Assembly: GCF_964199755.1 (NCBI RefSeq)
Contig: NC_133898.1
Location: 129,392,224-129,456,223, forward strand
Direction: 5' to 3'
Length of the DNA: 64,000 nt
From: Larus michahellis
Taxonomy: Eukaryota; Chordata; Aves; Charadriiformes; Laridae
The position numbers were made by a program, and so were the translations under genes. The notes under the pieces are model-generated. The model saw nothing but the letters and a program-made list of their open reading frames with translations, made no database searches and was not told where the DNA came from. Below, in pieces: positions 32,743-44,500 of the stretch; within the stretch, counting starts at the first letter, position 1, and the number at the start of each line of letters is the position of its first letter.

Positions 32743-34300
32743 TGACTCTCCCATGGGCCAGTAGCCCAAGCCCAGCTGGTACCCAGCACATGCCAAGGAG
32801 GGGACACATGCCATGAGGGTGGAGTCTAAGGTCAGCCAAGAAATTAAGTCCTGGGACACCCCCAGGAGCAGTGTAACAGGGAAGCGCAGCTCCAGCTGGA
32901 GAGCGCTGGCTGGGAAGTACTGCTGGCAATACCAGCGCCAGTTGAGCAGCCAGATAAATGAGCATATCTGGAGGGAGAATCTTCTAAATCACTTACAGTC
33001 ACTCTTAAAAGCAAGTCTTAAAAGCTTTGCTGGGCTAGCTTACAGTTTTGCCAGCACAAATCTGAATTTCCTAAAGTTAGTCCTCTGCTGCTGCAGTCTC
33101 CTGTTGCAAGCGCTCTTAGGACACTGGCAGGAGAAAACTTTCGATACAGCCCGAACAGTTAAAAAGATGACTGTTTCCATGTCCAAGAAAATGCTCAGCT
33201 ATGAATATCTGCTCCTCTAAGTCCTCCTCAGCCTGGGTTTTTCAAGTTTTGCTTGAGTACTGAAAAGCCACCTCTTTTTTCCTCCCATGTAGAAGGTGTC
33301 TCTCTACTTTCCCCACCCACTGACGTCTGTACATGGAAATCTCATCTCCAGACTGAGAAGCAGGATCATATACACGCATCCTGTTCTTCTTCTCTTCCCT
33401 AAATGCCACTTATCACCATGCTTGGAGACAGGATCCTGGGCTAGATGGACCTCCAGCCTCCTCCAGGACAGGCATTCTTGGGATGTAGAGATCTACCCTG
33501 GCCTAGTACCTACCTCGCTGGAGTGAGGAGCAACTTCTCTATGCGCTACTGATCTTTTTACCTACATTTTAACATCATATGTACATTATTCCAAGGCTGC
33601 AAGGCCTTTAAACCATGCGGTTTATGTGAATCCCCAGCATCTGTGCTTCTAATCCAGAACTGACATGCATTTTCTAACAGCACAAGCAAATAAATTTATG
33701 CCACTCCAGACCAAAAGCCTACAGATTTCTTAAATATATTTACCTTTACAACACAAGCCTCTGCTCTTTTGTCTGATTTTCTGTGCTACCATTTTTCAAA
33801 TTTCTCCTGAAAGAAGGAGGAAGGTCTTTAATAGCACAGTAATACCCTACTCTCCATCACTTACCTACCCCGTGTTTTGCAAATTCACTGCCAATCATTT
33901 GACACCCTGCTCTGCTAACTGCTGTCATTAGACTATTTTTCTGTCCTTCACCCTCCTGCCACCAAATTATTTCGGTGAATACAATTTTTTTTTCTAGTAT
34001 TATATTTGTTTGCATTAAAGTACCTACAAAGATACGGTTGTCTGCAGTACAACATTTTAAGTAATTCAATATTATGTTATGTAAGTATCACACCGACACT
34101 ATCATCTTGTGCCTTTGTTCAGGGATGGATTTTGGATGGGAATGATTTTAAGCTGCTGTATAATGTCCCTGTGCATTTCAATTGCTCTATTACATTAATT
34201 CTTCTGGGAAAATTTGTTTTCCTTTCCATCAGACCACCAACTGGCATACTTTTTAGGACCACTGTCTTACTGTTCAATGGAGCTCCTCTATACTAAAGTT
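32743..34300. other. Intergenic DNA between CR1 copies
   Basis: AT-rich sequence with no recognised gene. Open frames of up to 135 codons (32813-33220) have no recognisable domain. Confidence 0.5.
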
Positions 34301-35870
34301 TAGAACCATAGAATTGTTAGGGTTGGAAGGGACCTTAATGATCATCTAGTTCCAACCCCCCTGCCATGGGCAGGGACATCTCCCACTAGACCAGGTTGCT
34401 CAGAGCCCCGTCCAGCCTGGCCTTAAAAACTTCCAGGGATGGGGCTTCCACCACCTCTCTGGGCAACCTGTTCCAGTGTCTCACCACCCTCATGGTGAAG
34501 AACTTCTTCCTAACGTCCAGTCTGAATCGACCCATCTCTAGTTTTAATCCATTCCCTCTGATCCTACCGTTACCCGACATCCTAAAAAGTCCCTCCCCAG
34601 CTTTCTTGGAGGCCCCCTTAAGATACTGGTAGGCCACTCGAAGGTCTCCTCGGAGCCTTCTTTTCTCCAGACTGAACAACCCCAACTCTCTCAGTCTGTC
34701 CCCATAGGAGAAGTGCTCCAGCCCTCTGATCATCCTCGTGGCCCTTCTCTGGACACGTTCCAGCACATCCATATCTCTCTTGTAGTAGGGGCTCCAGAAT
34801 TGGATGCAGTGCTCCAGGTGGGGTCTCACGAGAGTGGAATAGAGGGGGAGAATCACCTCCCTTGCCCTGCTGGCCATGCTTCTCCTGATGCAGCCCAGGA
34901 TATGATTGGCTTTCTGGGCTGCCAGCGCACACTAATGGTTCATGTTGAGCCTCTCGTCCACCAGCACCCCCAAGTCCTTCAGGGCTGCTCTCAAGCCAGT
35001 CACTGCCCAGCCTATATTGGTGCTTGGGATTGCCCTGACCCAGATGGAGGACCTTGCACCTGGCCTGGTTGAACTTCATGAGGTTGGCATGGGCCCACCT
35101 CTCCAGCCTGTCCAGGTCCCTCTGGATGGCATCCCTTCCCTCCAGTGTGTCAGCCGCCCCACACAGCTTGGTGTCGTCGGCAAACTTGCTGAGGGTGCAC
35201 TCTATGCCACTGTCCATGCCGCTGACCAAGATATTAAACAAGACTGGTCCCAGTACTGATCCTTGAGGGACTCCACTCATCACTGGCCTCCACTTGGACA
35301 TGGACCCATCGACAGCCACTCTTTGGGTGCGGACGTCAAGCCAGTTCTTTATCCACTGAATTGTCCGTCCATCAAACCCATATTTTATCGGCTTGGAGAC
35401 CAGGATGTCATGTGGGACAGTGTCAAAGGCTTTGCTCAGGTCCAGGTAAATGACGTCAGTTGCTCTCCCCTTGTCTATTGATGTTGTGACCTTCTCATAG
35501 AAGGCCACCAGGTTTGTCAGGCACGATTTGCCCCTGGTGAAGCCGTGCTGATTGTACTCAATTACCTCCGCGTTATTCTTCTTCCTCAGCAGCGCCTCGA
35601 GGATCTGCTCCATAATCTTTTCAGGCATGGAGGTGAGACTGACTGGCCTATAGTTCCTTGCTTCATCCTTCTTTCCCTTTTTGAAAATGGGGATTATGTT
35701 TCCGCTTTTCCAGTCAGTGGGGACCTCACCAGACTGCCATGACTTTTGGAATATAATAGAGAGCGGTTTAGCAACCTCATCCGCCAGTTCCTTCAGTACC
35801 CGTGGGTGTATCCCATCAGGTCCCACGGACGTGTTCGCTTTCAAGTTCATCAGATGGTCACGAACCTGAC
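34301..35870 (-). pseudogene. CR1 LINE, 5'-truncated, with a broken reverse-transcriptase frame
   Basis: The longest transposon in the window (about 1.57 kb). The minus-strand frame from 35850 encodes the reverse transcriptase from just before GPDGI (residues 10-14) through YRPVSL (67-72), FTRGKS (104-109), the first catalytic Asp in DLSKAFD (137-143), GVPQGSVLGP (193-202) and the catalytic FADD box (223-226). Near 34980 the frame shifts, and a stop interrupts the next segment. The C-terminal part reopens at 34877-34386 in another frame. The endonuclease and N-terminal half are missing (full-length CR1 is about 4.5 kb). It is a dead copy. The 3' end (+ strand 34301, 'agaaccatagaattgttag') has a decayed tail repeat. 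Confidence 0.97.
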
Positions 35871-38552
35871 CTCAATTTTCTATGCTCAATATTTTTTTTT
35901 CTATCCTCAATTTTGCCTTTCCCGTGCTATTTCTATGCTTACACGTAGGGCTGCCTTTTATTTATATTTTTTGCTTTCTGTCTCCCTGAATTCCAGTTCC
36001 TCTGCACGTAATCCCTATCAGTGCAACAGACTGACAGATTTTCAGCCTTTGAATAGACACACCATCTCCTGAAACAAATTGCAGCTTCTCTTTTTGAGTT
36101 TATCTTTACATCAGGTGCAGAAACACCAACACTAGGAAGGATTTCTCCACCACCGTAGTCTGAAACATGTCCCTGCTCTACAGGATGAGGTTTCTCTTGG
36201 CAAAGCTTGCACTGCAGTTTCAAATAAAAGTTAATTTATACCCCAGCATCCAAATTGTACGTAATAAGAATTCAATTTATATTCTTGGGCAGACTATATT
36301 CTCTATTCTCCAAATTCTCGCTCCTAGTTTTAAGGGATCTTCTACCAGCCTTTAACTCAGATTTCCATCTCCAGCTCCTACTATGACCTGAGATCCCCTT
36401 AACCCTCTGAAATTGTGTATTAATTCCACAGTCTTGAAACCCTTATCATGAACCAAATTTCTGACATAGAATTGATATCTCTTAGGAGTTTCACTCCTTC
36501 CAGAGGTACGTTGTCATTGCGCTTCTGCAGCACAACTTGCTCTTCTCCATTGAAATGAAAGCTATGAAACCAATTCCTTAGACCTAGAAATATTTTTTTT
36601 TTTTAGTGGTACCATTTTTGGTCATCACTCATTTCAGCAGCAACATTTACCCCCTTGAAAACACAAGATTCTTGCTTGGACATTTCTCCACAGCCTCCTG
36701 ATCCTCTGGTGATTTTGACTGCTGTGAACTCTGCTTGTCTTCTCCATTGAAGGGGGCAGAGCAACCACCCAGGGCACTCTGAGCTGCACACCACCTTCCG
36801 AACAGCCCATGAACGTGGTCCTGGGGGTTCTCTGGTGGCTCCATCCTTCTATCTTTGCAAAGACATCACGCAGGAAAAATAACCCGGGCTCCTTCCTCAC
36901 AGGGACCACATAATCCCTCTTAGAAGCCCCCTGATGTTGCCTTTGGCAAGGGCAGGAGAGACCTGGGCACAGTCTAAGACTGAAAGCCTGAATAATGTGA
37001 AGCTGGTAATGAAGTTCATCTCCTTCAGAGCTCATGGAAGCTCGGAAATATCAAACAGATTGTGTGAGCACTTCCAGTCCAGGTTAGCTTAACACATATT
37101 AGGTGTTCATTAGCCAGATCCTTAAACATGAGGAGCTACATGAGCAAAAGGACTGGTGTCCTTTTATGGTGTAAACTGCATCTATGCATCTATGCGGTTT
37201 TATTCACATGGCCAGGAAAATGGGACAAAACCACAGTTCTGACTAATAAATCTATCTAAGCTAGTAAAACTCCACAATGTATACAAAATCCAACACAGGA
37301 TCAATTAACCAGGTGGAAAAAACCGCCACTTGTACATACGGTGTGAGTTAAATCTAACCTGAGCTTATATGAATGTAACTTCATGTGGTCACAAGTTTTA
37401 GGGCCAAAATCTTTGCTTTTGTCATGCTCAAAAGTATTAATGGCAGCCAGCATGTGGGTAATGCCACTAAAGGACAGCACAGATGGTGTTAAAGCCATGT
37501 ATACAAGAACCTACTTGCATTCACACTCATCAGAAAGAGCAATCAAACCCTTTCTTGGAGGAAAAGTAACAAGAAACCCATCCCAGGGGATGAACTGCAG
37601 AGGTCCTCAGAGCTAAAATGGATTTATGGGTTTCCCTCGATGTACATTCATGGACCAAAATTTTGGTTATAGGATGGAGAAGGAGCTGTGACTGAAGGAC
37701 ACGTGAGAGGCATGCCTGAGAGCTTCTGCGCTGAGGAAGAATTTGAAGGGTGTTTGGGCAGTGATAAAAAAGACTGCCCAGTGCCTTCATTTAGTTGCTC
37801 ATCCTCACAGAAGCACCCTACAAAAGGCCAAAGCTTGTTTAACAGTTTAACATCCACATGCCTCCTTAGGTAACATCTGACATACTGGGTCTATACAAAT
37901 AACCATAGCAGCACTGTACAGATGACTTATTTGGTTTCCCAGTGGGTGTGTAAGTAAATTAACAAAAATAAATGTCATGCGGCTATGACTTACTCTATTT
38001 CTAAAGGCTCTGTTTTCCCTCTGTATTTTTGTTTGTTTAACGCATTCTTAATTAAATTCTGTTTTCTAGCATTTGAACTAGCGTGATGACACATGATAAA
38101 GTTGTTTAGAATTCAAATCTTCCTTGATTTCTCATTGTTGCAAAGGAACAGATAACAGTAATCTGGGCTCTACAAGCCTGCCTTCCCCTAGTTGTATGCG
38201 CCTGTAACATCAGCTTAGCAGAAGCTCTCATGTTCAAAAGAACCTACTGATTTGATAGCTTTGTATCACTATTTTGACATGACTACACACGAAAAATAAT
38301 GTATGGGCTCCCCCTTCTGCCTGAGAACATCAGTGCATGAAAAAAGAAGGGCCAGGATGATTTTCCGAAGTGCCAAGTACTCACAGTTCCTGTAGAACAC
38401 ACCAGGAAATGCGTTGAGCATCTCTGAGAAGCAGGACCAACCTGCTCCCAGAGCCACACGCCTCTTTGGTAATCATATCAGTGCTGGCGGGGTGGGGGAA
38501 AAGCAGCTCCACTGATTTCTGCAACGCTTGGGAAGACGGCAATGGAGAACAT
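35871..38552. other. Intergenic DNA between CR1 copies
   Basis: AT-leaning sequence with no recognised gene. A 133-codon minus-strand frame (36634-37035) has no recognisable domain. Confidence 0.5.
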
Positions 38553-39064
38553 TACAGAATCACAGAATCCCAGACTGGCAGGGCTTGGAAGGGACCTCTG
38601 GAGATCATCCCGTCCAAGCCCCGGCCAGAGCAGGGTCACCCAGAGCAGGTGGCACAGGAACGCGTCCAGGCGGGGTTGGAATGTCTCCAGAGACGGAGAC
38701 TCCCCCACCTCTCTGGGCAGCCTGTGCCAGGGCTCTGCCACCCTCACAGCAAAGAAGTTCCTCCTCATGTTTAGGTGGAGCTTCCCATGTTCAAGTTTAT
38801 GCCCATTACCTCTTGTCCTGTCCCTGGGCACCACTGAGAAGAGCCTGGCCCCATCCTCCTGACACCCACCCTTTCAGTATTTACAAGCGTTGATAAGGTC
38901 CCCCCTCAGTCGTCTTTTTTCCAGACTGAAGAGACCCAAATCCCTCAGCCTTTCTTCATCAGAGAGATGTTCCAGTCCCCTCATCACCTTGGTAGCCCTT
39001 TGCTGTCCCCTCTCCAGCAGTTCCCTGTCCTTCTTGAGCCGGGGAGCCCAGAACTGGACACATT
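38553..39064 (-). mobile_element. CR1 LINE fragment, 3' end
   Basis: Antisense CR1 of yet another subtype ('gaatcccagactggcagggcttggaagggacc' at the 3' end on the + strand). The minus strand keeps decayed CR1 C-terminal frames (GNGHKLEHGKLHLNMRRNFF, FQPRLDAFLCHLL). The 5' truncation is near 39064, after 'gagcccagaactggacacatt'. Confidence 0.95.
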
Positions 39065-39155
39065 GCAGATCTGCAGCCTACAAATGGAAAGGGCCACCAG
39101 GTTGTTTGGCGTGGGAGTCCTTTCCCTTTACCAACTGTAAGTAAGGTGCTCCAAG

Positions 39156-39230
39156 TCACAGAATCACAGAATCACAGAATGATAGATAGGGGCTGGAAGG
39201 GACCTCCGGAGATCATCTAGTCCAACCCAA
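39156..39230 (-). mobile_element. CR1 LINE remnant, extreme 3' end
   Basis: Three tandem 'cacagaat' units (antisense tail repeat) followed by 'ggggctggaagggacctccggagatcatctagtccaac'. Only about 75 bases remain. It lies 90 bases past the preceding CR1 in the same orientation and is a separate insertion. Confidence 0.92.
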
Positions 39231-40781
39231 GTCTTCACCAGGCAGCTCAAATCTCCTTGTCTCCGCTGGAGAGAGACGGGCACCAGCGAAAGGGTGATTT
39301 ATCCCATGTCTTTGACACCTGTTTTAGGAAAGGAAAATTGTCTGCCAGGTACTTCTCTCACAATTGCAAAGAGAGAATAGATAACTAACATCAGTTGGAT
39401 GCTATATTTTTAGGAGCTGAAGTAAGTGAGGAAGGTGCTCTCCAGCTCCTACCCAAGCCTTCAGCAAGTTTCAGAGCATCCCTGTAGAAAAAAGGCACGG
39501 AGTAGGAAGCAAACAATATCATCTATTTAAAATACAATTTAGATCATGAGGGCAGAATGATCTGAAGACTGGAAAAAAAAAAAAACAACTGACCCAAAGT
39601 GGAGGCAAAGCACCAGTTGCTCTAATCATGGAAAGAACTGAAGATTTAGGGAAAGAATCAGTGTGCAAATTCATTTCTGTAGAGCAGAGGGGTCAGAGAC
39701 CTCAGTGGTCTCACCTGGCTGTAGGGTAGATCATTAAAGGCAAATTGTGATAGGGGATAAATCCAGGTGTGCCCTAGCAAGTTTAGAAGCAACCACTCCA
39801 GTATTTCTGGTTCTGCTGTGAATTAATGAAAGTGTTCTCCTTGTGTGGGGTAATTTGTTAAGCTAATTTATGTGAATATTCAACTTGCAGGTGCCTATTA
39901 CAATCCAAGTACTGCCCTCAGGTATGCGTACAGCAGCACCCATGAACTCCGGTGACTTGTGGGGGATAAGAGTAAGGGATGGCCACTTCCCGCACAGCAG
40001 AGCAGTCGAAAACTGGTCGAGAAAGGGATGTGCAAAGCTAAAAGTAGAGGAACTCCCGTGGAAGGCGGTGGGAAAGATCACACTAACCTCTTGCTTAGCA
40101 AGACGGCTTTCCCTCATTTTTTTAATACTGACAGTTCGTTATTTGACCATAGTCTCATGCTGATTTAGCACTTGGAGCACGTACAGTGAAATGTTTAACG
40201 TTACATGAGATCTCCCAAATCACTTGAGGCAGGGAAGGCTGGCTGTGCCTGGCAAAGCCCGAAGCACATCATTTCCATGGGAGTCCACAAACGCAACCAT
40301 CGTGAAACTGCTGTATCAGCCTTAGGGTTTGTTAACTGGTTGCTTCTTCCTGATGTTTTACATTTTGATGCCTTTATTTGGCTTTTCATTATTTTAATTT
40401 CACAAGGGAGAGAAAGAAACGGAAAAACTCAGAGAACCGAGGTTCTGCATTGAGCCTGAGCAAGGATTTCGACACGACCTTAGGGCTGTGTATTTCTGAG
40501 ATCAAGATTCTGAAAACTCCCATTTTGCTACGTCTTCACCAGTAACAACGCTTCATGGAGGGAAAAGAGAGATGAAGGCAGAGAAGGGAATGGTTAAAAA
40601 GAAAAAGCCACAGGGAAGCCTGTCACAGAACAGAACCTGGGGGACATTTTCACTTGGAAGCCACTTTCTCCAGATGCAATTTTTTGATCCAATATTTGCT
40701 GAATATTAGGAGCAACACTGTAGCTGTGAAGCTGTTTGACTATGGAAGAGCCCTTTAAGAGACATCTCCTCCAGGCAAGCA
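39231..40781. other. Intergenic DNA between CR1 copies
   Basis: Mixed AT-rich sequence, with a 13-A run at 39572-39584. No gene or motif of note was recognised. Confidence 0.5.
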
Positions 40782-41545
40782 ATAGAATCATAGAGTCATA
40801 GAATGGTTTGGGTTGGAAGGGACCTTAAAGACCATCCCGTTCCACCCCCCTGCCCTGGGCAGGGACACCTCCCACCAGCCCAGGTTGCTCCAAGCCCCGG
40901 CCAACCTGGCCTTGAGCCCCTCCAGGGATGGGGCAGCCACAGCTTCTCTGGGCAACCTGGGCCAGGGGCTCACCACCCTCACAGCGAAGAATTTCTTCCT
41001 CATATTTCATCTAAATCTCCCCTCTTTCAGGTTAAAGACATTACCCCTCAACCTATCACTACATGCCCTTGTAAAAAGTCCTTCTCCAGCTTTCTTGTAG
41101 GCCCCCTTCAGATACTGGAAGGCTGCCCTTGAGGGACTGGCAGGGGCTGGAAGGTCTCCACGGAGCCTTCTCTTCTCCAGGCTGAACCCCCCCAGCTCTC
41201 TCAGCCTGTCCTCCCAGCAGAGGGGCTCCAGCCCTCCCAGCATCTCCGGGGCTTCCTCTGGCCCCGCTCCAACAGCTCCGTGTCTCTCCTGTGCCGAGGC
41301 CCCAGCGCTGGAGGCAGCACTGCAGGGGGGTCTCCCCCGAGCGCAGCAGAGGGGCAGAATCCCCCCCTCGCCCTGCTGCCCACGCTGCTGGGGATGCAGC
41401 CCAGGCTGCGGGGGGGTTCTGGGCTGCCAGCACATGTTACCAGTTTGTGTTGAGCTTCTCACCCACCAACACCCCCAGGTCCTTCTCCTCAGGGCTGCCC
41501 TCCATCCATTCTCCCCCCAGCCTGCATCTGTGCTCGGGATTGCCG
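40782..41545 (-). mobile_element. CR1 LINE fragment, 3' end
   Basis: About 760 bases of antisense CR1. The minus-strand frames 41462-41007 and 41003-40788 keep the CR1 C-terminal region ([21 protein letters not shown] ... FFAVRVVSPWPRLPREAVAAPSLEGLKARLAGAW) with at least one frameshift. The tail ('aatagaatcatagagtcatagaatgg') is well preserved, so this is one of the younger copies here. Confidence 0.96.
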
Positions 41546-44500
41546 TATGCTGTACAATGCAGCTCTGTGTAAGAGGGATGTCTCTGCAGAGTTGCCTTTG
41601 AGCCGAGGGGTGGTGGAAGAGGTGGCTTGGTCCTTGTGGCAGCTACACACTGCTCCTTGGTTCTGCGGTTGAGATGGCCTTGTGCTGTGTGACAACCTCT
41701 CCGTCATGCTTTTTGCTTGTAATAGCGTGGTTCCTTGCCTTTTTGAAAACTCTAAAAACTTATTGGCACAAAAACGATGCTCCTTCCCATCCCAGTTATT
41801 CCCAGTCAGGAGAGACATCCCCAAATGTTAAGAGAAAATATTTTTGCGGTTTTTCTTAGCTTTGCAGCCATCCATGAGTGGGGGACCAGAGGACATTGAC
41901 CTGTCTCTCCAACAATCCTCCCCTGCTCCACATTTTCAATTACAAACAGCACCAGCGAGTTCCTAAAGCCAGGTATCAGCCACACCAGTGAAGCGGAGGT
42001 CTGGAAGTGGAGTCAGCAGCAAGGTCCAAGTATCAGAACCGGGCTTCATTTTCCCAGTAAGTTGAACCAAAATGCTTAGACCCGGACCCCAGCCTGAGCT
42101 GCCTCTATACAACACAGTGAGATGCAGACAGGTACCTTAGGGAACACCTATTACCAAGGCTCACCCATACGGAAACACCACAGGGACTTTTGATTTAGGA
42201 GCCAAACTGGTCTGTTTGTTCGATGGGCACGTTTCCAGCAGAGGCCCCTGACACCAGCTTTTAGCAGCACACTGCCAACACCTGACATTTTGTTAAAGCC
42301 ACAGCTCAGTGAGTGATGTAATTACCTGGGCATTTCCATTCTCACTTTTAGTCAGTCCAAATTAAAGTCCAAATAAAGTACATTTTTTTAGCCCTTCACC
42401 AAAGATTACTACCTTGTATTTTAACTCTCTCCTTGAGATAGCTAACCATTCGTAATACTGATCAACAATCGCTTGGCTTAAGGTATTATTAGGATTTCAT
42501 CCACAGTAATAGTCAAAAATGGTGTTTCATTCTTTTTGCCACGTATCCTTTAGTGTATGATACGCAACACCTAGTAGGCACAGAGCAAAAAGGAGCCCCA
42601 CAGTATTTGCCTCTCTCTGACAACCTGTGCTAATGAGTTTTGTGCCATTTTAGCTAAAACTGTTAAAAAATATCCCACCTTATGTCCTAACGAGCGCAGG
42701 TCCTGAGCCTAGAGAAGCCCTGGGAAGGGTCCCATAAGGGTTGTGGATCAGTGGAAAACCTCTGCCCGAATTCAGGGTGCCAGGACCACCTCTGTGCCTG
42801 TTTTAGGCGCCATGGGAGGGTTGCCAGCGTCCCGTCGCTCTCCCTGCTTCACCCCAACGGAGCTGGTCCAGGGGAATCGACGCTGCCAGGCGACGGGTGC
42901 TCCGTGCTGCAAGGAGCAAGTATTCCCTTGTCCCCAGCTCCTTCTTTAAAAGCAGCAGGAGAAAATCAGTGAATAAGGACAGGAAAGGGGAACACTGCAA
43001 TTAGACATGATTTTATTTTGCTCCTTAGCCACCGGGTGTCACTCTTGGCTACAGAGTCAGAAAGGAATTCTGGGGTTCTGTTAAAATCTTATTTCGTCAA
43101 TAAATTCTGCAGCTCCCAGCAGTGACAGCAGCATCTCCATTTATCACAATTTCCCTGGTTTCAACAACAAATCACCAGCTCATTAAATCTGGGGCTATCT
43201 GGAGCTGGTATTTTAGCCTGCAGTGCTATTTGATAAGCACAGGCAAAACACATTACAGTTTTTTTATTATTATTAGTGTAAATGCAGCTGGAAAATTTAG
43301 ATCTGGGTTTGGATTAGGAGCTCAGCTAGTGTCTGGCAGTGTCTGGATCACAAGGACATGCCTTGAAGCTGTACAGCTTCTGGAGCTTCTGGAAGGTGTA
43401 GAAGAGAGAAGGTGTGGATGGGTGGAAAAGCAAAAAAAAATGTGGCTTTTGCAGGCATCTCCTCTGCAGAAGTGGGGCAAGAACAACGTGATTGAGCAGA
43501 TGGAGCTATAACGTATTCCAGTCTTTGAAGTCAAGGCAGTTCAGCTCTCACCGATCGTGTATCTCAGAAGTACTAGGAGATAAATGCTGCGAACATTACA
43601 CAACTCTCTAACTGTGCGTTCTTCACAGTACCAGTGATTACCATAGTGCTGGATTTTTTTTCATTTTTCTAGGACTACAAGCTTGTCTTGCAACTGCTAA
43701 ACACACTCTCCTCCTGCTAATTTCTCATTTTTCAAGTTCTCTAGAGAGTCTCCATTTTCTCCAAAGACAGAAAATCAATTTTATTTTCAAACAAATGAAA
43801 TCCAATGTCAAATCTTTATCTGAGGAAAGAACTGCCCAAACACAATGCAACACGGCAGGTAAAACCGGTTGCTTTGAAACACGCTGTATCAGCAAACTGA
43901 ACGGCTGACAAGAATAATAAAAATTTTTAGTCAATAAGATGAGAAAATTCTCGTCGGGAACCTCATCCTACCAGCACATAAATTGCTAATATTACCCTTC
44001 CCTGCATTGCTGCTGGAGGTATGAATTTGTATTTGAAATCCCACTGTACGGGAGAAGGACCTCAGCCGAAGCGTAGCTACAGGAAATCTCGTTGCCATTA
44101 ACAGGTTTATGGGGTTTGTGGAGCGATCAGAGCCTGGCTATGAATTTGGGATTCCCTCTGGGTAATATAGGAGAGAGTATTATGTCCTATAATGCCATGA
44201 AATTTATGACTGGCACTTTGAACTTCGGAATAACTTTAAAAAAGTGGGGGCTGCCTACAAAAAGTTTGTTTCAGGCTTTACTCTGTTATAACCCAGTACT
44301 GCATGAAGATTTCAAGAGTTCATTTATTTGCTCGGGGATGCTGTTCACAGCGAGGGCAGGAGCCCGCACTCAAATACCTTTAAAAGTTCATCCCAGGATC
44401 AGTAAAATTCCTAGTTATGAATGACCCTAGAAATGATCAATCCTTCGATTTTAGAAAGTTCCTGTTAAACCAATAAAGCACAGAAAGAGCCTTGCTAAAA

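Noticed and set aside
34386-35850. Reverse-transcriptase-like frames as a host gene or virus
   Set aside because: The motifs and 3' tail are those of a CR1 LINE. It is frameshifted, stopped and 5' truncated. No LTR, gag or protease was seen, so it is neither a host gene nor an endogenous retrovirus.
39156-39180. Tandem 'cacagaat' copies as a short CRISPR-like or satellite array
   Set aside because: They are the antisense 8-base tail repeat of a CR1 element, directly followed by CR1 3' sequence.
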